Assembly: GCA_016649905.1 (NCBI GenBank)
Contig: JAENWU010000002.1
Location: 1 to 50,900, forward strand
Length of the DNA stretch: 50,900 nt
Source: Thermoleophilia bacterium
GTDB taxonomy: Bacteria > Actinomycetota > Thermoleophilia > Solirubrobacterales > 70-9
Direction: 5' to 3'
Part shown: positions 19,052-27,621 of the stretch, piece by piece
Position numbering within the stretch: the stretch's first letter is position 1
Layout: every line of letters starts with the position of its first letter
Made by a program: the position numbers and the translations under genes
The notes under the pieces: generated by a model
The model's database searches: none
The model's input: only the letters and a program-made list of their open reading frames with translations
What the model was told of the DNA's origin: nothing

Positions 19052-20020
19052 TTAGGTGACCTTTACAAGGGTCAGCGACCAAACCGCTTTGAGCCTCTCA
19101 CCTGGCTCTACCAGTGGCAAATCGGCGCCGCCGACGACCAGCGCGTTGGTCGGCGCGGTCATCGGCTCGATCGCCACCGCGTCGGTGTCGCCCGGCGCGT
19201 AGATCTGGGTGAAGGGATAGCCGTCGCCGAGCCTCAGCTCGATGCGCCGGCCGCCGCCTTCGAGGGCAAAGGGCTCACTGGCGGCCGGTGCAACGAAGGC
19301 GTCGTCGTAAATCCGTTCCCCAACTGGCCCCGGCTCGATCTCAACCGGCTCGCGCTCTCCCGTCGGCAGCCCGCGCTCGTCGAGCAGCAGCCGCTCCCCC
19401 ACCGGCGCCTCCAACACCCAGTCCGCCCGCGGCACCCCCGGCAGACACAGATAGGGATGGAAGCCGAAGGCGATCGGCACGGCGACGTCGCCGGTCGCCT
19501 CGACCGTGGTCGCAATCTTCAGCGTTGCCCCCTCCAGGGTCGCCTCGATCTCCACCCGGTGCGGGAACGGGAACGCCTCCAGCAGCCGCGGGTAGGCGCC
19601 GAAGTCGAAGCTCGCGGCCAGCAAGCCACCGCCATCGAGCTCCGCGTGCCGGTCCACGACCCAGCCGGGCGCCGCCGAGAGCAGGCCGTGCATCGGCAGG
19701 CCGTTGGCGTCGCGCTTCAGCGGCAGGCCGTCCAGGTCCAGGTTGACTTCGCGCCCCGCCACCTCGAAGACGCTCGCCCCGAGCCGATTCGCCCACGGGT
19801 GCAGAAAGGGGATCCCCATCGTCGACCGCGACTCGACGTACTTGCGCAGGCCGGCGCGCTGGCCCAGCAGCTCCTCGCCGCGGTGGCGCAGCGAGCAGCA
19901 GATCATCCCCGCCTCCGGGACGAAGGTGGCGACGATGCCGCCGAGGGCGGCGCTTTCCAGCGTCAGGCCCGCCATCCCGTCCTCGGTTCGTTCGCCGACC
20001 AAGCCGGCATCTTCCTCCAC
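19052..20020 (-). CDS. Aldose 1-epimerase family protein
   Basis: GIPFLHPWANRLG, NGLPMHGLL, FGFHPYLCLPG, QIYAPGDTDAVAIEPMTAPTNAL. The start may be internal at 19975. Confidence 0.9.
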   Translation of the reverse strand: MEEDAGLVGERTEDGMAGLTLESAALGGIVATFVPEAGMICCSLRHRGEELLGQRAGLRKYVESRSTMGIPFLHPWANRLGASVFEVAGREVNLDLDGLPLKRDANGLPMHGLLSAAPGWVVDRHAELDGGGLLAASFDFGAYPRLLEAFPFPHRVEIEATLEGATLKIATTVEATGDVAVPIAFGFHPYLCLPGVPRADWVLEAPVGERLLLDERGLPTGEREPVEIEPGPVGERIYDDAFVAPAASEPFALEGGGRRIELRLGDGYPFTQIYAPGDTDAVAIEPMTAPTNALVVGGADLPLVEPGERLKAVWSLTLVKVT

Positions 20021-20045
20021 CTAAGATTCGGCGCGCACCCTGCCT

Positions 20046-21099
20046 GTGGAACTTGGCGTCTACACCTTCGCGGAGCTGACCCCCGGACGCTTCCGGCGGC
20101 CCGGTCGTCTCCGCGCAGCAGCGGCTCCGGGACCTGATCGAGGAGGTCGAGCTGGCCGACCAGGTTGGGCTCGACGTCTTCGGCGTCGGCGAGCACCACC
20201 GGCCCGACTTCGCCGTCTCCTCGCCGGCGGTGGCGCTGGCCGCGGCGGCGGAGCGGACCAGGCGGATCCGGCTCACCAGCGCCGTATCGGTAATCAGCTC
20301 CGACGACCCCGTCCGCGTCTTCCAGGACTTCGCCACCCTCGACCTGCTCTCCGGCGGCCGGGCCGAGATCATGGCCGGGCGCGGCTCCTTCATCGAGTCC
20401 TTCCCGCTCTTCGGCTTCGACCTCGAGGACTACGACGAGCTCTTCGCCGAGAAGCTGGAGCTGCTGCTGGCCGCGCGCGATTCGACCGAGCTCACCTGGT
20501 CGGGCCAATACCGGGCGCCGATCGACGGGCGCGGCGTCTACCCCCGCCCGCTGCAGGAGCGGCTGCCGGTCTGGGTAGCGGTGGGCGGATCGCCGCAGTC
20601 GGCGATCCGCACCGGCCGCCTCGGGTTGCCGATGGCGCTGGCGATCATCGGCGGCGAACCGGCCCGCTTCGCGACCTTCGCCGAGCTCCACCGCCGCGCC
20701 GCGCAGGAAGTCGGCCATCCCGCCCCCGCGCTCAGCATCAACTCGCACGGCTTCGTCGCCGAGACCTCACAGGCCGCCGCCGACACCGCCTACCCGCCCT
20801 TCGCGACGATGATGGACCGGATCGGCCGCGAGCGCGGCTGGCCGCCGATGACCCGGCAGGCGTTCGAAGCGAGCCGCGAGCCGCCCGGGGCCAACTTCGT
20901 CGGCAGCCCCGAGCAGGTCGCCGAGAAGATCGTCCTCCAGCACGGGATCTTCGGCCACCAGCGCTTCCTGATCCAGTTCAGCGTCGGCACCCTCCCCCAC
21001 GCCGACGTGATGAGCTCGATCGAGCTGTTCGGGACCGAGGTGGCCCCGCTGGTCCGGCGCGAGCTCGACTCGGTGAGCGAGAATGTCGTGGCACCGTGA
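20046..21099 (+). pseudogene. LLM-class flavin-dependent oxidoreductase with a +1 frameshift near its 5' end
   Basis: [13 protein letters not shown] | [63 protein letters not shown]... requires removal of one C from the C5 run at 20080-20084. Confidence 0.8.
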
Positions 21100-21515
21100 A
21101 CGAGCCCGCCGTCAACTTCGCCGCGATCGACCCCGACGGGGACACCTTCCAGCTGCTGCGCCGCGAGCTCGGCATCACCAGCTTCGGGGTCAACGCCCTC
21201 ATCCTGCGCCCGCGCCAGCGCCTGCGCGTGCACCGGCACGAGCGCCAGGAGGAGGTCTACCTCGTGCTCGAGGGCGAGCTGACGCTGATCGTCGAGGGCG
21301 AGGCGCACGTGCTCGGCCGCGGCAGGCTCGCCAGGGTCGGGCCCGAGTCCAAACGCCAGCTCACCAACCCGAGTGGGGACCACGTCGTCGTCCTCGCCCT
21401 CGGCGGCGATGGCGAGCACCAGGGCCGCGACGGCATCGCCTGGTCGAGCTGGGACGACGAGGGCGAGGGCCGCTCGCCTCAAGAAGTGCCGCTGCCCGAC
21501 GACCTGCCTGAGTAG
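21096..21515 (+). CDS. Cupin-domain protein
   Basis: [47 protein letters not shown]. Confidence 0.85.
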   Translation: MNEPAVNFAAIDPDGDTFQLLRRELGITSFGVNALILRPRQRLRVHRHERQEEVYLVLEGELTLIVEGEAHVLGRGRLARVGPESKRQLTNPSGDHVVVLALGGDGEHQGRDGIAWSSWDDEGEGRSPQEVPLPDDLPE

Positions 21516-21564
21516 CCCCCGGCAAGATCCGCGAGATCGGAACTCGACTCAGACGCTCAGCGCA

Positions 21565-21732
21565 CTAGGCCGAGCTCAGCTCATCCAAGGTCTCGCCCGC
21601 CAGCTGGCGGAGCTCAATCGTCAGATCCGCATCGGCAGCCCGATCTGCCAGTTGTTCCCGCAACCGCTCGCCGTTGAGCCAGCGGCTGCGCTGGTCGTTC
21701 AGAACGATGTCTGCCGTCGACTCCCCATCCAT
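21565..21732 (-). CDS. Small hypothetical protein (55 aa)
   Basis: MDGESTADIVLNDQRSRWLNGERLREQLADRAADADLTIELRQLAGETLDELSSA. Confidence 0.4.
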   Translation of the reverse strand: MDGESTADIVLNDQRSRWLNGERLREQLADRAADADLTIELRQLAGETLDELSSA

Positions 21733-21754
21733 GCGCGAAACCGTAGCACCGGCT

Positions 21755-21976
21755 TCAGAGCAGCCGTTCCGCTCGCAACCGGTCGACGAACTCCTCCAGG
21801 TCAAAGCGTTCGACCACGCCTTTGGCGTCCTGCCAGGCACCGTTTCGAATCAGGTCGGCGCCGTGGTCGTACGCGGTGAGAGTGATCGCGGCGAGTGCCT
21901 CGTCGATCACTTCATCGAAGTATTTGGAGCCCTTCAGCCACTCGAAGTGGTCGACGAGGTCGCGGCGGTAGATCAT
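21755..21976 (-). CDS. Small hypothetical protein (73 aa)
   Basis: MIYRRDLVDHFEWLKGSKYFDEVIDEALAAITLTAYDHGADLIRNGAWQDAKGVVERFDLEEFVDRLRAERLL. Confidence 0.5.
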   Translation of the reverse strand: MIYRRDLVDHFEWLKGSKYFDEVIDEALAAITLTAYDHGADLIRNGAWQDAKGVVERFDLEEFVDRLRAERLL

Positions 21977-22065
21977 GCGACCAAACCTAGGTCGGCGCTC
22001 CGCTCACGTGGTGCGGAGCTTGATTCAACTTCGTGCCAACTGGAGGACGAAAGGCGGACAGCCGC

Positions 22066-22164
22066 TTAGGGCTGCTCCTCCAACAACGTCTCCCCGTAGA
22101 ACTCGCGCGCCGCCTCCAGATCGTCGACCGCGAGACCGCTGAATGCCTTGGTCTTGGCAAACAT
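22066..22164 (-). pseudogene. N-terminal fragment of a VOC/glyoxalase-fold protein
   Basis: MFAKTKAFSGLAVDDLEAAREFYGETLLEEQP*. Confidence 0.7.
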
Positions 22165-22186
22165 CTCCAGTCCCTTCCTTTAGTGG

Positions 22187-22603
22187 TCACTCGTTTTCAT
22201 ACCCTTGCCGCCGCCGTCCACGCTTGCGTTCCCCCGCCCGCCGCTTTTGGTCCAGCCGGCGCTGGCGCGAGGCCCGCGTCGGGCGCGTGGCGCGCTGGCG
22301 CCGCGGCACCCGCAGCCCCGCGGCGATCTTCTTCGCCAGCCGCTGCAGCGCCAGCTCACGGTTGCGCGACTGGCCGCGAGCGTCCTGGGCGACGGCGGTG
22401 ACGAGGGCGCCGGCGCGCTCCAGCAGCCGCGCCCGCTGGGACTCGTCGAGCGCCGCCGAGGCCTCGACGTCGAACACCGCTTCGACCCGCGAGGCGGTGA
22501 CGTTGGCGTGCTGGCCGCCGGGGCCGGAGGAGCGGCTGGTCCGCAGCTCGATCTCGGCCAACGGGATCGAGAGGCGCTCGTCGATCCGCAGCTCGTCGGC
22601 CAT
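22187..22603 (-). CDS. arfB: Peptidyl-tRNA hydrolase ArfB
   Basis: ELRTSRSSGPGGQHANVTASRVEAVFDV (GGQ) with a basic C-terminal tail. Confidence 0.92.
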   Translation of the reverse strand: MADELRIDERLSIPLAEIELRTSRSSGPGGQHANVTASRVEAVFDVEASAALDESQRARLLERAGALVTAVAQDARGQSRNRELALQRLAKKIAAGLRVPRRQRATRPTRASRQRRLDQKRRAGERKRGRRRQGYENE

Positions 22604-22631
22604 CGGCAAAAGCTACCCGCGAGCGCCGTCG

Positions 22632-22982
22632 CTACCCGGCCAGCTCCGGGATGTGGGCCTCGAGATGGCTGGCGATCGTCTGCCGCACCCAGCGCTGCGT
22701 CTCGGCGTCGGCCATCCGGTAGCGGCCGAGCAGCATCTTCTGGTCCTCGAGCGGCAGCCCGGCGATCTCCCAGCTGACCGCGAGGCGCTCGAAGAGCGTC
22801 TCCGAGCGGCGCTGCCAGGCGTCCTCGAGCGAGGCGGCGGCGCTGCCCGGCGGCTCGCCGATCTTCTTGATCGTGCCGGCGCTGAGCGACTGCCTCAGCG
22901 TGAGCACGTTGCCCTGCGGGTCGGTGTAGGCGACCGTCTCCACCGTCGCCCGCTCCCGGCGCTTGTTCTTACGCTTCGCCAT
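22632..22982 (-). CDS. Hypothetical protein
   Basis: MAKRKNKRRERATVETVAYTDPQGNVLTLRQSLSAGTIKKI... Confidence 0.6.
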   Translation of the reverse strand: MAKRKNKRRERATVETVAYTDPQGNVLTLRQSLSAGTIKKIGEPPGSAAASLEDAWQRRSETLFERLAVSWEIAGLPLEDQKMLLGRYRMADAETQRWVRQTIASHLEAHIPELAG

Positions 22983-23037
22983 CGCAGTCGAGTTTGACAC
23001 CACCAGGGTGGGGTCAATGTCCGAAGCGTGGAGCCCG

Positions 23038-23316
23038 CTAGGGCAGCGCCTCGATCTTCGCCGCCAGCTCGAAGTCCGACGCGGTCAGGCCGCCCTCGGA
23101 GTGGCTCGAGAGCGAGACCTTCACCTTGTCCCAGGAGATCTCCAGGTCGGGGTGGTGGTTCATCGCCTCCGCCGGCTCGACCAGCTTGTCGACGAAGGCG
23201 ACCGAGCCGACGAAATCGCCGCACCCGAACTGCTTCTCGATCGCCTTACCCGCCCGGCTCCAGCCGTTCAGATCGGCGAGCCTGGACTCGATCTCGGTGT
23301 CGCTCAGCAGCGCCAT
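23038..23316 (-). CDS. phhB: 4a-hydroxytetrahydrobiopterin dehydratase
   Basis: LNGWSRAGKAIEKQF...AFVDKLVEPAEAMNHHPDLEISWDKVKVSLSSHSEGGLTASDFELA. Confidence 0.93.
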   Translation of the reverse strand: MALLSDTEIESRLADLNGWSRAGKAIEKQFGCGDFVGSVAFVDKLVEPAEAMNHHPDLEISWDKVKVSLSSHSEGGLTASDFELAAKIEALP

Positions 23317-23354
23317 TCGCCTCTATCGTCCCAGACTCGGCCGCAAGCGCCCAG

Positions 23355-24389
23355 CTACGGCGTCAGGATGATCTTCAGCGCTTCGCGGGCGTCGTAGAGC
23401 TGGTAGGCCTCGGGGGCCTGGTCGAGCGACATGTGGTGGCTGACCAGCGGCGCCGGGTCGAGCTTGCCGGCCTCGAGCAGGTCGAGCACGTGGTCGACGT
23501 GGGCGATCACGTTGGCGACGCCGAGCCGCAGCGAGAGGCCCTTCAGCCAGGCGAGGCCGAGCGGAACCTCCATCCGGCCCGAGTAGGCGCCGATGCCGGA
23601 GACGGTGCCGACGTCGCGGGCGAGGCTGATCGCCAGCGCCAGCGGCTCGGGGTTGCCGACCGCGTCGACGGCGACGTCGACGCCGGCGCCGCCGGTGGCG
23701 GCCCGGACCTCCTTCTTCGCGTCCTGCTCGGTCAGGTGCAGCGGCGTCGCCCCGAACGAGGCGGCCATCTCCAGCCGCTCCGCGACCGTGTCGATCGCGA
23801 AGACCTGGACGGCGCCGCCGGCGAAGGCCGCCTGGACGGCGCAGAGGCCGACCGGCCCGAGGCCGAGGATCGCGACCGTGTCGCCGGAGCGCATGCCGCC
23901 GTATGAGATCGCGTGGAAGGCGGTGCCCATCACGTCGCCGGCGAAGAGCGCGACGTCGGAGCTGACCGACTCGGGCACCCGGCGCAGGGTCAGGTTGGCG
24001 CGGGGGACGAGCAGCCGCTCGGCCTGGGCGCCCTGCAGGTTGCCGAGGTGGGAGCCGTGGCCGAAGGTCTGGCCGTTGGCGCAGCGGTGGTAGTCGCCGC
24101 GCAGGCAGGGCGTGCAGGTGGCGCAGGCGGTGTGGAAGCAACCGACGACGCGGTCGCCGATGCCGACGCGGTCGACGTCATCGCCGACCGCGAGCACGGT
24201 GCCGACGAACTCGTGGCCGATCGTGAAGCCCTCCTCGACCGGGACCCGGCCGTGGTAGATGTGGAGGTCCGAGCCGCAGACGGCGCTGGTGTCGACCTGG
24301 ACGATCGCGTCATCGCCGGCGACCAGCTCCGGCTCCGGCTTCTCCTCGACTCGGACCTGCTCGAGGCCCTGGAAGGTGACGGCGCGCAT
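23355..24389 (-). CDS. Zinc-dependent alcohol dehydrogenase family protein
   Basis: CGSDLHIYHGRVP, TIGHEFVGTVLAVGDDVDRVGIGDRVVG, GLGPVGLCAVQAAFAGGA. Confidence 0.92.
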   Translation of the reverse strand: MRAVTFQGLEQVRVEEKPEPELVAGDDAIVQVDTSAVCGSDLHIYHGRVPVEEGFTIGHEFVGTVLAVGDDVDRVGIGDRVVGCFHTACATCTPCLRGDYHRCANGQTFGHGSHLGNLQGAQAERLLVPRANLTLRRVPESVSSDVALFAGDVMGTAFHAISYGGMRSGDTVAILGLGPVGLCAVQAAFAGGAVQVFAIDTVAERLEMAASFGATPLHLTEQDAKKEVRAATGGAGVDVAVDAVGNPEPLALAISLARDVGTVSGIGAYSGRMEVPLGLAWLKGLSLRLGVANVIAHVDHVLDLLEAGKLDPAPLVSHHMSLDQAPEAYQLYDAREALKIILTP

Positions 24390-24422
24390 CGCCACAACCG
24401 TATCGGGCCGGGGGTCGGTCCC

Positions 24423-25826
24423 CTAGATGCTGACGCCGGCCACTTGGAAGCGGCCCTGAGCGTCGCCGTCGGGGCTGGCGGTCTCGGCGATCCGCGATTC
24501 CAGCGCCAGCTCCTTCTCGAAGTCAGCCGCCTCGCCGTGCTGGAAGGAGACGTCTTTGCCCTCCAGCAGCTCGATGAAGACCTCGACGAATTTAGCGTCG
24601 AGCTGTTTGTCGGCGACCCGCCGCAGCTCGACGATCGCGTCGTAGCTCGACATCGGCGTGCGGTAGGAGTCGCGCGCGGTCATCACGTCGTAGGTGTCGG
24701 CGACGGAGATGATCCTCGAGAGCTCGGGAATGTCGTCGCCGCCGAGGCCGCGCGGATAGCCTTTGCCGTCGATCCGCTCGTGGTGGGCAAGGATGATCTC
24801 GGCGACCGGGCCGTAGCCGTCGAGCGAGGAGACGACACGCGCACCCTGCTGCGGGTGGCGCTTGATCAGCATCCAGTCCTCGTCGGTGAGCGGCACGTTG
24901 GCCTTAAGGATGCGGTCGGGGAGGATGAACTTGCCGATGTCGTGGAGCAGCGCGGCGATGTGGACCAGCTCCTCCTCGCGTCGCGAGTAGCCGGCGCGCT
25001 GGGCGATCGCCCGCGAGTAGCGGGCGACGGCGGCGGAGTGACGGGCGGTCATCTGGTCCCGCAGGTCGAGCGTGCGCAGCATCGCGCTCAACATCCCGAC
25101 CTGGAAGCTGGCCAGCTGCTTGCTGCGCAGCTCCAGTTCCTCGGCGCGCTGCTGAGAGAGCAGCAGCTGCCCGAGCAGGTACTGGAAGGTGATCAAGACG
25201 ACGCCGAAGAGGGCGATCGCCGCGATCCCGATCACGTGGTAGATGAAGGCGACCGCGATCGCCATCATCGCGCTGGCGAACTCGGAGGGCAGGACCGGCG
25301 GCAGCACTTTCAGCTTCTCGCTGAAGCGGGCCCGCTCGAGGTAGGCGCCGTAGCCGGCGGTCATCGCGAAGTTGATCGCGAGGACGATCTGGAAGAGCGC
25401 GAAGACGAGCACGTAGAACATCGGCTCGCCGGCACCGATCCCGGCCTGGTCGGTCACCTCCATGAAGGCGAGGCCGCCGACCAGTGGGAAGGTCGCGTAG
25501 GTGAGCAGGTTGTTGAGCAGGTCGTGCGGGGCGTCGCGCCAGCGCAGCCAGCCGATCGTGATCGTCATCACGCCGAGCACCGCCGCCGGGGTGCCACCGA
25601 GGAAGACCATTGCCAGGACCAGGGCGAGGAAGCTGCCGGAGATCTTGATCTGGGCGTTGGTGGTGATCGCCGTCAGGTCGCTGAAGGCGGCGAAGGCGAA
25701 GAGGACCAGCAGCAGGCCGATGTTCCAGTTGCCCTGCGGCGCCTCGAGGATCGCGACCGCGCAGACGACGACCAGGGCCACCGCCTGGATGGCGATTATT
25801 CTCGGCGTGGGTCGGTCGGCGGGCAT
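24423..25826 (-). CDS. Membrane-anchored HD-GYP domain protein
   Basis: N-terminal TM region, then LLHDIGKFILPDRIL...HHERIDGKGYPRGLGGDDIP...ADTYDVMTARDSYR. Confidence 0.93.
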   Translation of the reverse strand: MPADRPTPRIIAIQAVALVVVCAVAILEAPQGNWNIGLLLVLFAFAAFSDLTAITTNAQIKISGSFLALVLAMVFLGGTPAAVLGVMTITIGWLRWRDAPHDLLNNLLTYATFPLVGGLAFMEVTDQAGIGAGEPMFYVLVFALFQIVLAINFAMTAGYGAYLERARFSEKLKVLPPVLPSEFASAMMAIAVAFIYHVIGIAAIALFGVVLITFQYLLGQLLLSQQRAEELELRSKQLASFQVGMLSAMLRTLDLRDQMTARHSAAVARYSRAIAQRAGYSRREEELVHIAALLHDIGKFILPDRILKANVPLTDEDWMLIKRHPQQGARVVSSLDGYGPVAEIILAHHERIDGKGYPRGLGGDDIPELSRIISVADTYDVMTARDSYRTPMSSYDAIVELRRVADKQLDAKFVEVFIELLEGKDVSFQHGEAADFEKELALESRIAETASPDGDAQGRFQVAGVSI

Positions 25827-26067
25827 CTACTGGCTGTCGGCGTTGGTCGAGGGCACTGAACTGCTCTCGGTTTTCCCCGACCGGCGTGCGTTCCCTGCGT
25901 ACGCCAGGAATCACTCACCAAATTGACTGGTGAAGAGACGTTAGCGCCCAGTTGACCTCCAAACAGCAACCAATAGGCAGATATTCCAGGGGGAAATCGA
26001 TCTTGCAGAGCGCGGCTCCGCACCGATCGGGCCGGGCAGGGGGGCTCCGCGGGGCCCCGAACATACG

Positions 26068-26091
26068 AAAGGCGCCCATCTGGACGCCCTT
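26068..26091. terminator. 10-bp hairpin aaaggcgccc-atct-ggacgccctt (two wobble pairs, read as RNA on the minus strand)
   Basis: Inverted repeat in a 480-nt non-coding gap. Confidence 0.45.
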
Positions 26092-26313
26092 CGGAACCGC
26101 GGCGGAGTCGTGTGTGAAACTCCGCTCTCTAAGTCAAATTAGCGACGAAAACCCATTTTGCCTGCTCCCTTCTGATGGATTGAAGCCCTAAGACCTGTGC
26201 GTGGCCCTACGAAATTCGTGCATTTCCTGGGTGGATTTGTAGCACAACCTGCCCGGAACTTGTGCATCTGCAGGAAATCTTGTGCAGATATGGATTAGGA
26301 CATACAGCCAGCC

Positions 26314-27621
26314 ATGCCCAGCTCAGGACTAAGCGCCCCCCTTCGCCGGCCCCTCTTCAGGCGGCTGGCGGCGACCTACGCGATCAACGAGCTCGGCGAC
26401 TGGATGGGGCTGATCGCGCTCTCGGTGCTCGTCTACGACGAAACCGGCAGCGCGCTGGCGACGGCGGCGCTGTTCATCGGCACCGGATTCCTGCCGGCGA
26501 TGCTGGCGCCGCTCCTCGTCGCCCGGGTCGAGCTGCCCTCGCCCCGCTTCGCGTTGCCGGTCCTCTACTGCGCCGAGGCGGCCGCCTTCGCCGGCCTGGC
26601 GCTGCTGGCCTTGAACTTTTCGCTGGCCGGGGTCGTCATCCTCGCCGCGATCGACGGCGCCCTGATGCTCGCCGGCCGCTCGCTGACCCGCGCCGTCGCC
26701 GCCTCCCTGCTCGAGCCCGCCGGCGAGCTGCGCGCCGGGAACGCGATCCTCAACCTCGCCTTCACCGGCGGCGCCGCGATCGGCCCGGCCCTCGCCGGCC
26801 TCGTCGTCGCCGGCTTCGGAGTCCCCACCGCGCTGTTCCTCGACGCGCTCTCCTTCTATGCGATCGCCTGGATCCTCTTCACCGCCGGCGAGATGCCCCG
26901 GGCCGAGCCCGAGCCCGGCCAGCTGCGGGAACGGGTCCGCGCCGGCATCGCCTACATCCGCGAAAAGGCGACCCTGCGCCGACTCCTGCTCGCCCAGGGC
27001 GCCGCTTTCATCTTCTTCGCGGCGGTGATCCCGGTCGAGGTGATCTACGCCAAGGAGACGCTCGGCGCCGGCGATTCCGGCTACGGCCTGTTGCTTGCCA
27101 GCTGGGGGGCGGGGATGGTCCTCGGCAGCATCGTCTTCGCGGCGATCCGCAAAGCCTCGCTGGCCTACCTCCTCCTCTTCAGCACGCTGGCGGTCGGCGT
27201 CGGCTACCTCGGCCTGGCGGTGGCGCCGACGCTGGCCCTGGCCTGTGTCGCCTCCGCCGTCGGCGGCGCCGGCAACGGCGTCCAGTGGGTCGCAGCCGTA
27301 AGCGCCGTCCAGGAGCTGACCGTGCCAGGGATGCAGGCGCGGGTGATGAGCGTGCTGGAGTCGGTCGGCGCGGCGACGCCGGGAATCGGCTTCGCCCTCG
27401 GCGGCATAATCGCCACCGTGGTCAGTCCTCGGGCCGCGTTTCTCGTCGCGGGCCTGGGAGTATTCGCGATCGTGGTCCTGGCGATTCCAGCCCTCGGGCG
27501 CAACTGGGCCGAACCGGTTGAGACTTTTGATTCAATCCGAGTTGACGGATGTAACGACGTTGTGCTGGAGTTGATCCCAGGAGGCTCGCCAATCCAGAAA
27601 GACCGGGAGGTCAGACTGTGA
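26314..27621 (+). CDS. MFS transporter
   Basis: Polytopic; LFRRLAATYAINELGDWMGLIALSVLVYDETGS...; overlaps the downstream SBP gene by 4 nt. Confidence 0.88.
   Translation: MPSSGLSAPLRRPLFRRLAATYAINELGDWMGLIALSVLVYDETGSALATAALFIGTGFLPAMLAPLLVARVELPSPRFALPVLYCAEAAAFAGLALLALNFSLAGVVILAAIDGALMLAGRSLTRAVAASLLEPAGELRAGNAILNLAFTGGAAIGPALAGLVVAGFGVPTALFLDALSFYAIAWILFTAGEMPRAEPEPGQLRERVRAGIAYIREKATLRRLLLAQGAAFIFFAAVIPVEVIYAKETLGAGDSGYGLLLASWGAGMVLGSIVFAAIRKASLAYLLLFSTLAVGVGYLGLAVAPTLALACVASAVGGAGNGVQWVAAVSAVQELTVPGMQARVMSVLESVGAATPGIGFALGGIIATVVSPRAAFLVAGLGVFAIVVLAIPALGRNWAEPVETFDSIRVDGCNDVVLELIPGGSPIQKDREVRL

Noticed and set aside
19000-19056. tRNA-like sequence on the minus strand (cgccgtagttcaatcggcacgctcgtctcttgggggcgg...)
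   Set aside because: The start looks like a tRNA D-arm, but I could not form a proper anticodon stem-loop (no U33) or T-arm. Not called as a tRNA; it may be a decayed boundary of the RM island, to be tested with tRNAscan-SE in pseudogene mode.
23913-25859. 648-aa plus-strand ORF opposite ADH/HD-GYP genes
   Set aside because: Antisense shadow ORF (VEDEV-rich repeats) with no recognisable motif.
25827-25990. c-di-GMP (GEMM) riboswitch upstream of the HD-GYP gene
   Set aside because: Some short motifs (acgcagggaa, acgcacgcc) look suggestive, but the required helices and spacing of GEMM-I are absent.
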